A stretch of DNA of 53,693 bases from JALOAP01 sp964632355 (lineage in GTDB: Bacteria; Chloroflexota; Dehalococcoidia; Tepidiformales; Tepidiformaceae). The translations under genes were made by a program, and so were the position numbers. Each line of letters opens with the position of its first letter. Position 1 is the first letter of the stretch. The stretch lies in assembly GCA_964632355.1 (NCBI GenBank), contig CAZWBW010000006.1, positions 1-53,693 of the forward strand. Direction: 5' to 3'. Of this stretch, positions 16,913-25,127 are shown one piece after another. The notes under the pieces were generated by a model that saw nothing but the letters and a program-made list of their open reading frames with translations, searched no databases and was not told the DNA's origin.

Positions 16913-17455
16913 GTGACGACGGTTGCGTGGGCGATCGAAGAGATGCCGGACAGCGGCCCGCTGTTCGAAGGGGCCATCCGGGTGTATGGGGACGCGTTCG
17001 CCGAACCGCCCTACAGCGACCCGGATCGAGGCCGTGAGGTGCGTCAGCGTTTGTAGAACGTGCACCGCTCGCGGCCGGGGTTCCGGGGGCTCATCGCGCG
17101 GACGAACGACGGCCGGGTGGCGGGGATGTGCTACGGGTACCGCGGTGAACCCGGGCAGTGGTGGCACGACACCGTGCGCAGAGAACTCACCAGTGAGCAG
17201 GCCCGGCAGTGGCTGGACGACTCCTACGAACTCGTCGAGATCGCCGTCGACCCCGCATTCCAGGGCCATGGCATCGGGACCGCACTGATCGACAGGTTGC
17301 TGACCGGGCGGCCCGAAGCGACGTGCGTGCTCAGCACCCGCACCGACAGCGAAGCGCACCGCCTGTACCGGCGGCTCGGGTTCGAAGTAATCACGGAAAT
17401 GCGGTTCGCGCCGCAGGGCGCACCGTTTTATGTCATGGGAAAGCGACTGCGGTAG
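16913..17455 (+). pseudogene. GNAT acetyltransferase interrupted by in-frame TAG
   Basis: An open frame from GTG 16913 encodes a GNAT N-terminus (FEGAIRVYGDAFAEPPYSDPDRG). It stops at TAG 17054-17056 after 47 codons and continues in the same frame with SRPGFRGLIARTNDGRVAGMCYGY. The acetyl-CoA site follows as VDPAFQGHGIGTALIDRLL, and the C-terminus is RRLGFEVITEM. Together they form one 181-codon GNAT protein with a nonsense codon where CAG (Gln) would fit. The distal part alone (from GTG 17060, 131 residues) keeps the acetyl-CoA motif but lacks the first strands. Explanations are a real point mutation, a base-call error or stop readthrough. Confidence 0.75.
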
Positions 17456-17517
17456 CGCCAACCCGAGCGGCAGCTAACCGGGGTCACCACCTGCCCAAGG
17501 GGACGGAAGCGAACCGG

Positions 17518-18780
17518 TTATGTGCCTTCCTGCCAGCTCGTCAGGTAGCGCTGCTGCTCTTCGGTCAGGTAGTCGATGCGGACACCCATCGCGTGGAGCT
17601 TGAGGCGCGCAATCTCCTCGTCGACCTCGTGCGGGAGTTCGTACACCTGCTTTTCGAGCTTCGAGTGGTTCAGCGCGATCCACTCGGCACCGAGCGCCTG
17701 GTTTGCGAACGACATGTCCATGACGGCGGCGGGATGGCCCTCCGCGGCAGCAAGGTTCACCAGCCGGCCTTCGCCGAGCAGATAGAGGCGGCGCCCATCC
17801 TGCATGCGGTACTCGTCGACGGAGTCACGGACGCGGCGCTTGCCTTCGCTCAAGTCATTCAGCGCCTTGAGGTTGATCTCCGCGTCGAAGTGGCCGCTGT
17901 TGGCGAGGATGGCCCCGTCTTTCATCGCTTCGAGGTGCTGACGGTCGATGACGTTGATGTCGCCGGTGAGGGTCACGAAGAAGTCGCCGATGGGGGCGGC
18001 TTCGGCCATGGGCATCACGCGGAAGCCGTCCATCACGGCCTCGAGGGCCTTCACGGGGTCGACCTCGGTAACGATGACCTGGGCGCCGAGGCCCCGAGCG
18101 CGCTGAGCAACGCCACGGCCGCACCAGCCATAGCCGGCCACCACGAACGTCTTCCCGGCCAACAGGACGTTCGTCGCGCGGATGATGCCGTCGATGGTCG
18201 ACTGGCCGGTGCCGTAGCGGTTGTCGAACAGGTGCTTGGTGTCGGATTCGTTGATGGCGACGATGGGGTAGCCGAGCGCGCCATCGGCAGCCATTGCGCG
18301 AAGGCGGATGACGCCGGTGGTCGTCTCTTCGGTGCCGCCTACGACGTTTTCGAGCAGGTCGCGGCGCTCCTTGTGAAGGACTGCAACCACGTCCGCACCG
18401 TCGTCCATGGTCAACTGCGGGCCGTGTTCGAGGGCCTGGTGGATGTGCTTGTAGTACGTCTCGTTGTCTTCGCCGCAGATGGCGAACACCGGGATGCCGT
18501 ATTCGTGGACGAGCGCGGCCGCGACGTCGTCCTGTGTCGACAGCGGGTTCGAGGCGCAGATGCGCAGGTCTGCGCCGCCGTCGCGCAGAGTAATCGCGAG
18601 GTTCGCGGTCTCGGTGGTGACGTGAAGGCAGGACGTCATCCGGATGCCCTGGAGGGGCTTTTCGCGCTGGAACCGCTCGCGGATGAGCTTGAGGACGGGC
18701 ATTTCGCGCGCTGCCCATTCGATGCGGTTCACACCCTGGGGGGCGAGCGCGGGGTTCGCGATATCAGATGGAACGGTCAT
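17518..18780 (-). CDS. ahcY: Adenosylhomocysteinase
   Basis: AhcY hydrolyses S-adenosylhomocysteine to adenosine and homocysteine and so removes the inhibitory product of methyltransferases. At 420 residues it is the shorter form without the roughly 40-residue insertion and with the truncated C-terminal tail seen in archaeal and Thermotoga-type enzymes. Visible motifs are MTSCLHVTTETANLAITLRDGGA, SNPLSTQDDVAAAL, the catalytic DDGAD, NNRYGTGQS-like FDNRYGTGQSTIDGI, and the NAD site VVAGYGWCGRGVAQRARGLGA. The Met at 18780 fits the family start, with AAAGGT ten bases before it. It lies at the end of the mtnA-mtnP-pfkB-GNAT block. Confidence 0.95.
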   Translation of the reverse strand: MTVPSDIANPALAPQGVNRIEWAAREMPVLKLIRERFQREKPLQGIRMTSCLHVTTETANLAITLRDGGADLRICASNPLSTQDDVAAALVHEYGIPVFAICGEDNETYYKHIHQALEHGPQLTMDDGADVVAVLHKERRDLLENVVGGTEETTTGVIRLRAMAADGALGYPIVAINESDTKHLFDNRYGTGQSTIDGIIRATNVLLAGKTFVVAGYGWCGRGVAQRARGLGAQVIVTEVDPVKALEAVMDGFRVMPMAEAAPIGDFFVTLTGDINVIDRQHLEAMKDGAILANSGHFDAEINLKALNDLSEGKRRVRDSVDEYRMQDGRRLYLLGEGRLVNLAAAEGHPAAVMDMSFANQALGAEWIALNHSKLEKQVYELPHEVDEEIARLKLHAMGVRIDYLTEEQQRYLTSWQEGT

Positions 18781-18822
18781 GCAGAGCGTACCTTTCGAGC
18801 AGCCGGCAAGGGCCGGGCGAAA

Positions 18823-19731
18823 TCAACGGGAGAGGCTCACGAAGGAGCCATGATATCTGCGGCCGCGGATCGCTGCCCGTGCGCGGCGGATGATGCTGGA
18901 GATTCCGGTCGGCTCGCGGCGGGCGGCGCTCGCCTCGACGAGTTCGCACACTTCGCGATAGCCGAGCCGCTGGTAAGCATGCACGGCAGGTGTGTTCTTC
19001 GGGTCGACGGTGAGTACGACGTAGTCGCAGAACCCGAGCAGGTAATCCGTGACGGCGCTGGTCGCAGCGGTGGCGAAACCGTGTCCCCGGTACGCGGGAT
19101 GGGTGAACACGTTACCGACCACGGCCACGCCTTCGTGCCGAGAGACGACGTGCGTGCCGGCGATGGCGACGAGACGGCCGCCGCTGATGACGCCACGGTA
19201 GACGCCGGCGTCGATGTGCTCCGGGATGTAGTAACTCGGGCCGCCTTCGCTACCGTAGAGCGCGTTGATGCGGCGAATGTCGACGCCGCTCAGCGGAACC
19301 GTAGGGATGTCGTCGCATGGCCGGAACTGGTTCGGCGTCACCGCCATGCGGATCATCGGCTGCTTATTCGCGAGCCGGTACACACGCTGGAGATGGTCGA
19401 CGTGCTGGGGCTGGCAGGTGGCGTAGGTGTGCGCGGGGCCGGGGTGGATCGAAAGGATCGCGGCAACCGCGTCCGGATCGCCCATCACGAAGGTGGCGTC
19501 GCCGAGGCCGCCGCGGCTGTGTAATACAAGGCCGACGCCGGTGTCGCCGACGGCGCGGTACCACTTCGTTCGTTCGAAGAGCCCCGGTTCGAGCTGGCCG
19601 AGCGCGTAGGCGGTGTACTCGATTCGCGGGCGAAGCAGGTTGCGGATCTGGTCCCGGTCACGCAGCGACTGGACCACATAGTCATAGCGGCTCCGGAACG
19701 CTCCCTGCCAGCGGACCTCTCGCTCGGCCAT
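18823..19731 (-). CDS. GNAT family N-acetyltransferase
   Basis: This is a 302-residue protein with an N-terminal domain of its own (about 1-150) and a C-terminal GNAT domain. The latter contains VVGNVFTHPAYRGHGFATAATSAVTDYLL (acetyl-CoA loop RGHGFAT) and VDPKNTPAVHAYQRLGYREV, as in FR47-like acyltransferases. The substrate is unknown. Its ATG shares a base with the stop of the upstream PfkB gene, so it is translated from the same message, and ahcY follows 42 bases later. Its repeated linkage with methyl-cycle genes would be worth checking in relatives. Confidence 0.82.
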   Translation of the reverse strand: MAEREVRWQGAFRSRYDYVVQSLRDRDQIRNLLRPRIEYTAYALGQLEPGLFERTKWYRAVGDTGVGLVLHSRGGLGDATFVMGDPDAVAAILSIHPGPAHTYATCQPQHVDHLQRVYRLANKQPMIRMAVTPNQFRPCDDIPTVPLSGVDIRRINALYGSEGGPSYYIPEHIDAGVYRGVISGGRLVAIAGTHVVSRHEGVAVVGNVFTHPAYRGHGFATAATSAVTDYLLGFCDYVVLTVDPKNTPAVHAYQRLGYREVCELVEASAARREPTGISSIIRRARAAIRGRRYHGSFVSLSR

Positions 19732-20645
19732 CAGGGCATCGCCTCGAAGTGGGTCAACATGCGGAATTCACGATACCGTTTTTCGACCTCCTCGCGCGTC
19801 AAAGTAAGGAGTCGAGAAGGACCGAAGCCTTCGACGCAGAACGACGCGACGGTGGAGCCGTAGATAATGCCGCGCCGGATCTCGGCCGAGGTGATTTCGT
19901 CGACGGTATCGAGGTAGCCCATGAGCCCACCGGCGAAGGCGTCGCCGGCGCCGGTCGGGTCCACAAGATCCTCCAGTGGGTAGCCGGGAGCGACGAAGTA
20001 ATCCCCGCCATTGATGAAGGCGGCGCCGTATTCGCCGAGCTTGATGATGACGTTCTTCGCGCCATCGGCGACAAGCGAGCGGCCGGCCTGGGCGATGCTC
20101 GGCTTCTGCGCGAGCATGCGGGCTTCGCTTTCGTTCACGACCACGATGTCGGCGGCCCGGAACGTCTCGCGAAGTTCGTCGGGCGTCTGTTCGATGAACA
20201 TCTGGATGGTGTCGACGAGCGTGACGCGCGGGTTGTCGAGAGACGACAGGAGGTTCCGCTGGTCGACGGGGTGGCCGGCAGCGAGACAGGCGGCGGTGGA
20301 GTCGCGCCACTGGGGTGGGAGCTCGGGCTTCCATTCGACACTGATACCGAGCTCGGGGTACCAGGTGTCGCGCGTGTTCATGTCGTAGTGGTAGCGGGCG
20401 CCCCAGCGGCTGGTCTTCGCGCCTTCGACGGTGACAAGGCCGGACGTATCGATGCGAGGCCGTTCGAGCGCCTGCCGCATATGGTCCGGGAAGTCGCTGC
20501 CAACGACCGCAAGGAGGCGAACTTCCGTGAAGAGCGAGGCGGCCAGGGCCGCACAGGTGGCGGATCCACCGAGCGAGTTTTCGACCTTGCCGAAGGGCGT
20601 TTCGATGTCGTCGATCGCCACCCAGCCGGTGACCAGCAATGTCAT
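19731..20645 (-). CDS. PfkB-family carbohydrate/nucleoside kinase
   Basis: This is a 304-residue ribokinase-fold kinase. PfkB signature 1 is NSLGGSATCAALAASLF (about 23-39), and signature 2 is DPTGAGDAFAGGLMGYL (about 228-244) with the catalytic Asp in GAGDAF and the anion hole. The adenine-binding region is VIIKLGEYGA. Context between mtnP and ahcY suggests a nucleoside or thioribose substrate such as adenosine released by AhcY. This is inference only; sugar kinase remains possible. It overlaps mtnP by four bases and the GNAT gene by one. Confidence 0.85.
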   Translation of the reverse strand: MTLLVTGWVAIDDIETPFGKVENSLGGSATCAALAASLFTEVRLLAVVGSDFPDHMRQALERPRIDTSGLVTVEGAKTSRWGARYHYDMNTRDTWYPELGISVEWKPELPPQWRDSTAACLAAGHPVDQRNLLSSLDNPRVTLVDTIQMFIEQTPDELRETFRAADIVVVNESEARMLAQKPSIAQAGRSLVADGAKNVIIKLGEYGAAFINGGDYFVAPGYPLEDLVDPTGAGDAFAGGLMGYLDTVDEITSAEIRRGIIYGSTVASFCVEGFGPSRLLTLTREEVEKRYREFRMLTHFEAMP

Positions 20646-21517
20646 TGAATGTCTCCGAGGCGGCGCTTCAGGATCGGGGCGAGGCGCTCGCGCTGCTCAT
20701 TCGTGATGGCGGCGGGCTGTGTGACAAGCGCCGCATCGAGCGCTGTCCCACACGAACAATCATCGGCCGCCGGGAGCGCGCGCACGAGGTTTCGCAGGGC
20801 TTCGCGGCTGGCTTCGACGTTGCGGCGAAGCACTTCGAACACGGTGGCGGCGTCGACGGCGTCGTGGGTATCGTGCCAGGCGTCGTAGTCGGTGACCGCA
20901 GCGAGCATGGCGTAGCAGAGTTCGGCCTCGCGAGCCAGTTTGGCCTCGGGCAATGCGGTCATGCCGACGATGCTGGCGCCCCACGAGCGATAGAGTTCGC
21001 TTTCCGCGCGAGTACCGAACGCCGGGCCTTCGATCACGATGTAGGTCCCACCGTCGTGCACCGTGCCCGCAGCCGAGGCCGCCGTAAGCGTCGCGGCACG
21101 CATTCGCTCACAGAACGGCTCGGCGAAGGCGACGTGCGCCACCACGCCATCGCCGAAGAAGGTGTTCGGCCTGGTGCCGAGCGTGCGGTCGATGATCTGG
21201 TCGGGGACGACCATGTGGCCGGGAGCGAAGTCTTCGCGGAGGCTGCCGACGGCGCTCACCGCGAGCACCCGGCGAACGCCGAGCGACTTTAGCGCCCAGA
21301 AGTTCGCACGCTGCGGCAGTTCACTCGGGAGGATGGAGTGGGTTCGCCCGTGCCGGGCAAGAAACGCGACTCGAACGCCTTCGAGCGTGCCGATGCGGAT
21401 GCTGTCGCTGGGTGGACCGAAGGGAGTGTCGACGGATACTTCGTCAACATCTTCGAGGCCCGGCATCTCGTAGAAGCCGGACCCGCCGAGCACTGCCAGT
21501 TCGATGGCACCTGACAC
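20642..21517 (-). CDS. mtnP: S-methyl-5'-thioadenosine phosphorylase
   Basis: MtnP splits methylthioadenosine with phosphate to adenine and methylthioribose-1-phosphate. The 291-residue protein shows the PNP/MTAP class 2 motifs: VLGGSGFYEMPG at the start, ARHGRTHSILPSELPQRANF phosphate and substrate loop, VSAVGSLREDFAPGHMVVPDQ, YIVIEGPAFGTRAESELYRSWGASIVGMT and the purine-site TDYDAWH. The GTG start at 21517 has GGAGGG about ten bases upstream. The product feeds MtnA (next gene upstream) and the adenine can be salvaged by Apt at 24157. Confidence 0.94.
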   Translation of the reverse strand: MSGAIELAVLGGSGFYEMPGLEDVDEVSVDTPFGPPSDSIRIGTLEGVRVAFLARHGRTHSILPSELPQRANFWALKSLGVRRVLAVSAVGSLREDFAPGHMVVPDQIIDRTLGTRPNTFFGDGVVAHVAFAEPFCERMRAATLTAASAAGTVHDGGTYIVIEGPAFGTRAESELYRSWGASIVGMTALPEAKLAREAELCYAMLAAVTDYDAWHDTHDAVDAATVFEVLRRNVEASREALRNLVRALPAADDCSCGTALDAALVTQPAAITNEQRERLAPILKRRLGDIQ

Positions 21518-21548
21518 CCGGGCCCTCCAGCGAGCATAAGTGTACTGG

Positions 21549-22583
21549 CTATCCGTCTTGCGAGCGCACCAGGCGCTGGAGCGACTCGCCGAACGGGGGG
21601 CGGGCTACGCCACGTTCGGTGATGATGGCCGTGATCAGTTCGGCGGGGGTGACATCGAACGCGGGGTTGTAAGCGTCGAGTCCATCGGGCGCCCATCGGT
21701 GCTCGCCGAACCCGCCGACTTCGGTGGCGGAGCGAAACTCGATCGGGATGTGGGCGCCGCCGGGGCAATCCAGGTCGACGGTGGTACAGGGCGCGGCGAT
21801 GTAGAACGGGACGCCGTGACGCGCGGCGACGGCCGCCAGCCCGTACGTGCCGACCTTGTTGGCCGTATCGCCGTTGGCAGCGATGCGGTCCGCGCCGGTG
21901 ATGACGGCGTGGACGCGACCGGAGGCAATGAGCGAGGCTGCTGCGGTATCGGGTAGGAGCGTTCCCGGGATGCCCAACTGGCGAAGCTCCCATGCGGTGA
22001 GCCGTGCACCCTGGAGGAGGGGGCGGGTCTCGGTGGCGTAGCAGCGCTCGATGCGCCCCTCTTCGAACGCGCGGGCGATGACCGCGAGAGCAGTGCCAGA
22101 GGCGCCGGTCGCGAGCGCGCCGGTGTTGCAGTGCGTCAGGACGGAGCTGCCCTCGGGGAGGAGGGGCGCGCCGTTGGCGGCGATGGCATCGTCTTCGCGG
22201 CGGCGGGCCTCAGCGAGCTGTTCCGCGAAATCCCAGAGGACAGCGGGGCGCCGGTGCTTGTCCCGTTCGGCAAGAGCGCGGTCAAGCGCGGCGTTGGTAC
22301 AGGCGGCGAGATCGACGGCGGTGGGCCGGGTACCGATGAGCGTTTCGGCGGCGGTTCGCAGGCCCGGGGTGGAGGCGTCGGATTCGGCGGCGATGGCGAG
22401 GCCACAGGCACCGGCAAGCCCGAGCAGCGGTGCACCACGAACGCGCAGTTCGCGGATCGCCTCGCAGACAGCATCGAGGTCCCGGAGCTCGCGACGGACT
22501 TCGCGATGCGGCAACAGCGTCTGATCGAGGATCTCGATGCCGCGACCACGAAGGACGCGGAGAGGTACGACCTGGCGGCCCAT
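21549..22583 (-). CDS. mtnA: Methylthioribose-1-phosphate isomerase
   Basis: MtnA isomerises methylthioribose-1-phosphate to methylthioribulose-1-phosphate in methionine salvage. The 344 residues are the family length. The eIF2B-like fold motifs are SVLTHCNTGALATGASGTALAVI with the catalytic Cys, and VHAVITGADRIAANGDTANKVGTYGLA with the catalytic Asp; RGAPLLG at the N-terminal part is also typical. The later pathway steps (mtnB, mtnC and so on) are not in this window. TAGACT lies seven bases before the ATG, suggesting a leaderless start of the operon. Confidence 0.94.
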   Translation of the reverse strand: MGRQVVPLRVLRGRGIEILDQTLLPHREVRRELRDLDAVCEAIRELRVRGAPLLGLAGACGLAIAAESDASTPGLRTAAETLIGTRPTAVDLAACTNAALDRALAERDKHRRPAVLWDFAEQLAEARRREDDAIAANGAPLLPEGSSVLTHCNTGALATGASGTALAVIARAFEEGRIERCYATETRPLLQGARLTAWELRQLGIPGTLLPDTAAASLIASGRVHAVITGADRIAANGDTANKVGTYGLAAVAARHGVPFYIAAPCTTVDLDCPGGAHIPIEFRSATEVGGFGEHRWAPDGLDAYNPAFDVTPAELITAIITERGVARPPFGESLQRLVRSQDG

Positions 22584-22590
22584 GCCACCA

Positions 22591-22596
22591 AGTCTA
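22591..22596 (-). promoter_or_regulatory. -10 box (TAGACT) for mtnA
   Basis: On the minus strand TAGACT is followed by seven bases and the mtnA ATG. There is no Shine-Dalgarno in between. Confidence 0.4.
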
Positions 22597-22615
22597 CGCG
22601 CTGGCGGGCATGTCG

Positions 22616-23065
22616 CTAGCGGGTGGAGGCCGCCCGCAGCGAGCGTTCGAGCGCCTCGAGATCCTCGCCGAGGCGCCGGCGGGTCTCGGAGTCGATGCCT
22701 GCAACGACATCATTGACGTGGCGCTGGAGCGTCGTCTTAATTCCGCGAACGAGTTCCTGTCCTGACTCGGTCAACTCGAGGCGAACCGCGCGTCGATCGT
22801 TCAAGTCCCGGCGCCTGGAGATGTGTCCGGCGCGTTCGAGGCGATCGAGCACGCCCGTTACCGTCTGCGACTGCTGAGAGAGGTAGTCGGCAACGAGATG
22901 CGGTTGTGGACGATCGAACGAGTCCACCGCGAGCAGAGTCACCGCCTGGATAAAGGTCACGTTGTGATCGCGACCGAGGCGCTGATCGAGTTCTCGGACG
23001 ATCGCGTTCGTGGTGCGGTAGAGGCCCGTCACCAGGGCGAGTTCCGGTTTAGTTGCCGTGTTCAT
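22616..23065 (-). CDS. MarR-family transcriptional regulator
   Basis: This is a 149-residue winged-helix regulator. The recognition region is PHLVADYLSQQSQTVTGVLDRLERAGHISRRRDLNDRRAVRLELTESG (about 55-102), with the characteristic DxRR wing sequence (DLNDRRAVR). Dimerising helices flank it. The ligand and targets are unknown. A direct repeat overlaps its own start codon, consistent with autorepression, and the neighbouring mtnA and LLM genes are possible targets. Confidence 0.85.
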   Translation of the reverse strand: MNTATKPELALVTGLYRTTNAIVRELDQRLGRDHNVTFIQAVTLLAVDSFDRPQPHLVADYLSQQSQTVTGVLDRLERAGHISRRRDLNDRRAVRLELTESGQELVRGIKTTLQRHVNDVVAGIDSETRRRLGEDLEALERSLRAASTR

Positions 23066-23077
23066 GCTTTCATGCTA
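23061..23077 (-). promoter_or_regulatory. Direct repeat over marR start and -10 box
   Basis: Two adjacent copies of TTCATGCT (plus strand 23061-23068 and 23069-23076) cover the marR ATG and the minus-strand -10 box TAGCAT (23072-23077), which lies six bases before the ATG. Binding of MarR here would block its own leaderless promoter. Confidence 0.4.
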
Positions 23078-23149
23078 ACAAGCGGCTTTTCCTTCAGGCG
23101 GCAAAGAAGTTCATTCGTATACGACTTTGTAAGGCCTCAGTCTCTTTCT

Positions 23150-24154
23150 TCATGGAAGGAAGAGCCGCGAGATCAACTCAAGCGAGCGAACCGTCCGCTT
23201 CGGGGCGATGCCGGGCGGAATGGCCCACCAATAGACGTGGGTTACGGAGAGCGAATTGACAGCCCGTTCGATCAACTCCTTTGCGCGACCAGGTGTCACG
23301 ACAATGTCCGGATTGCGGTTCCGAATGTCTTCCGGGGATTCGGGTATCGCGGGGAAGAGAGGTATGCCTGCAGCAGTGAACCAGCGGGCGTAATGGCGGT
23401 GCTGGTAGAACACGTGGTCGCGGATTTCGGCCCATGCAGCGTCCGGGTCTTCGGCGACAATAGCCCACGGCATGGAAAGTGCGATGTGGGGCTCGCCACC
23501 AATCCCGAGTTCCTCGCGGGCGGCCAGGTAGGCCGGGATTACATTCGCGGCCGCGAGCAAGCCGTCGCCCAGGCGGGCCGCCCGTTTCACCGCAGGTTCG
23601 GAGAACCCACCCATCCAGAGTGGCATCGGGTCCTGCACAGGCTTCGGGGTGACGTCGATATCGTGGTAGCGGTAGTGCCTGCCTTCGAAGGTAAACGAGC
23701 CGGGCGCCCATGCCTTGCGGAGCACGGTGACGGCTTCTTCCATGCGGGTGGCACGTTCGCGCCGGTCGATGCCGAACCCGGTGAACTCCTCGTGCTTGTA
23801 CCCAATCGCCACGCCGAGATCGAGCCGGCCGCCGCTGATGATATCGACAGTGGCTGCGTCCTCGGCGACGCGAACCGGGTCGTGCAGGGGCAGCAGGAGG
23901 ACGTTCGTACCGATGCGAACGCGAGTCGTCTGGGCGGCGATAGCAGCGCAGATGGTGAGCAGTGAGGGCGAGTAGCCGTCGGGGATGAAGTGGTGTTCGC
24001 TCGTCCAGATGGAGTCGAAGCCGAGGCGCTCGGCGTAGCGGATGTGCTCGAACGTGTGTGCGTAGAGTTCGGCGGGGGGCTTCGCCCACTGCGGCGGATT
24101 GCGGAAGTCGTACCAGAGCCCGAGCGAAACCGAGCGGCCGCCGATGGTCACCAT
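23150..24154 (-). CDS. LLM-class flavin-dependent oxidoreductase
   Basis: This is a 334-residue luciferase-like (bacterial luciferase/F420-dependent) oxidoreductase with a TIM barrel. Recognisable segments are FDSIWTSEHHFIPDGYSPSLL, TTRVRIGTNVLLLPLHDPVRVAEDAATVDIISGGRLDLGVAIGY and PLWMGGFSEPAVKRAARLGDGLL. It may use FMN or F420; no F420 genes are visible here to decide. It begins two bases after the apt stop, so it is co-transcribed with apt, although a functional link is not obvious. Confidence 0.88.
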   Translation of the reverse strand: MVTIGGRSVSLGLWYDFRNPPQWAKPPAELYAHTFEHIRYAERLGFDSIWTSEHHFIPDGYSPSLLTICAAIAAQTTRVRIGTNVLLLPLHDPVRVAEDAATVDIISGGRLDLGVAIGYKHEEFTGFGIDRRERATRMEEAVTVLRKAWAPGSFTFEGRHYRYHDIDVTPKPVQDPMPLWMGGFSEPAVKRAARLGDGLLAAANVIPAYLAAREELGIGGEPHIALSMPWAIVAEDPDAAWAEIRDHVFYQHRHYARWFTAAGIPLFPAIPESPEDIRNRNPDIVVTPGRAKELIERAVNSLSVTHVYWWAIPPGIAPKRTVRSLELISRLFLP

Positions 24155-24156
24155 CG

Positions 24157-24672
24157 CTAGTCGTACACCACCAGGGAGTGGACGTCGTAGGGCTGGAGGC
24201 GGCTTCGCCCACCGAGAGGAGCGAGTTCGATGGCGAACCCGAACCCGGTCACCTGGCCACCGATCATCTCGACGAGCTTGGCGCTGGCGAGCGCTGTGCC
24301 ACCCGTCGCGAGCAGGTCATCAACGATGTAGGCCCGGGCGCCGGGCGCGAGGGCGTCTTCGTGGATGTCGAGGCGGTTCTCGCCGTACTCGAGCGAGTAC
24401 TCGATGGACATGCGGGCCGCGGGGAGTTTGCCCGGCTTTCGAATGGGAACGAAGGGAAGCCCCATACGATCGGCCATCGGTCCGCCGAAGAGGAAGCCGC
24501 GGGATTCGATACCGACGATTGCGTCGGGAGCGTGCTGCTTCGCGTCGGCAACCATGCGTTCGACGACAAAGGAGAAGGCCGCGCCGTTGCCGAGCAGCGG
24601 TGTGATGTCCCGGAAGAGCACGCCGGGAACAGGGAAGTCGGGCACGTCGCGAATGAACGACTTCAGATCCAC
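24157..24672 (-). CDS. apt: Adenine phosphoribosyltransferase
   Basis: Apt converts adenine and PRPP to AMP, salvaging the adenine released by MtnP. The 171-residue protein matches family length. It shows SFIRDVPDFPVPGVLFRDITPLL at the start, GIESRGFLFGGPMA, and the PRPP-binding AYIVDDLLATGGTALASAKLVE. The GTG start at 24672 follows the -10 box TACAAT by six bases; longer in-frame sequence upstream runs through a terminator hairpin and is not coding. Placed 1.1 kb from mtnA on the same strand. Confidence 0.95.
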   Translation of the reverse strand: MDLKSFIRDVPDFPVPGVLFRDITPLLGNGAAFSFVVERMVADAKQHAPDAIVGIESRGFLFGGPMADRMGLPFVPIRKPGKLPAARMSIEYSLEYGENRLDIHEDALAPGARAYIVDDLLATGGTALASAKLVEMIGGQVTGFGFAIELAPLGGRSRLQPYDVHSLVVYD

Positions 24673-24678
24673 GGGGGC

Positions 24679-24684
24679 ATTGTA
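24679..24684 (-). promoter_or_regulatory. -10 box (TACAAT) for leaderless apt
   Basis: On the minus strand TACAAT is followed by six bases (GCCCCC) and the apt GTG. The -10 matches consensus at five of six positions. Confidence 0.5.
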
Positions 24685-24706
24685 CTGGCGAAGGGCTGGA
24701 GATAGG

Positions 24707-24737
24707 ACAGGGCCCGCACACATGTGTGCGGGCCTGT
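24707..24737. terminator. Hairpin between small ORF and apt
   Basis: GCCCGCACACATGTGTGCGGGC is an almost uninterrupted palindrome extended by CAGG/CCTG with one bulge. It lies 21 bases after the minus-strand small gene and upstream of apt. Confidence 0.65.
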
Positions 24738-24758
24738 CGTGCTGGTGATCCGGGGGCC

Positions 24759-24965
24759 TCAGGCGTAGGCCGGGCGTTCGAGGTGGGTGTGGCGTGGTGC
24801 TTCGAAGCGGAAGAAGCTCCACCAGCGAAGCGCCCGGGCCGGGTCGCCCGAATCGATGTCTTCGGTTTGCCGGATGGTGTAGCCACGGAGCTCGCGCTCG
24901 CGGAAGCGGGCGTACCGCAGTTCCATTTCGGCTCGCCAGGTTCCTTCGGGGTCGTAGAGGTTCAC
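24759..24965 (-). CDS. Small hypothetical protein, 68 residues
   Basis: No family recognised. The sequence is polar and aromatic-rich (NLYDPEGTWRAEMELRYARF, RALRWWSFFRFE), with no signal or membrane segment. Support for being real is a GGAGG eight bases before the GTG start at 24965, codon use like the neighbours, and a hairpin terminator directly downstream. It is monocistronic and divergent from trkH. Confidence 0.6.
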   Translation of the reverse strand: MNLYDPEGTWRAEMELRYARFRERELRGYTIRQTEDIDSGDPARALRWWSFFRFEAPRHTHLERPAYA

Positions 24966-25083
24966 GGCGCTGCCTCCAGGATTTCGACTCCCTTAGGGTG
25001 CGGCCGGGTGCGAGCGGCAACCATGAAATGGCTCACAACACCCCGTACATGAGCGGGTCCTATGCGAACCACTTCACGGATGT

Positions 25084-25119
25084 GAGTGTGTCACTCGTGA
25101 GCGCGAGGGCGATTATGCT
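25084..25119 (+). promoter_or_regulatory. Palindrome and -10 box upstream of trkH
   Basis: GAGTG-TGT-CACTC (25084-25096) is a perfect 5-bp inverted repeat. TATGCT follows at 25114-25119, eight bases before the GTG at 25128. The palindrome sits where a -35 would be and may be an operator. Confidence 0.4.
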
Positions 25120-25127
25120 ACCGGCAT

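Noticed and set aside
18781..18822. Possible SAH riboswitch upstream of ahcY
   Set aside because: The gap to the GNAT gene is only 42 bases and lacks the conserved SAH-riboswitch core.
17209..19524. Long plus-strand open frame of 771 codons
   Set aside because: It is antisense to ahcY and the GNAT gene, both with clear family motifs; high GC keeps the opposite frame open.
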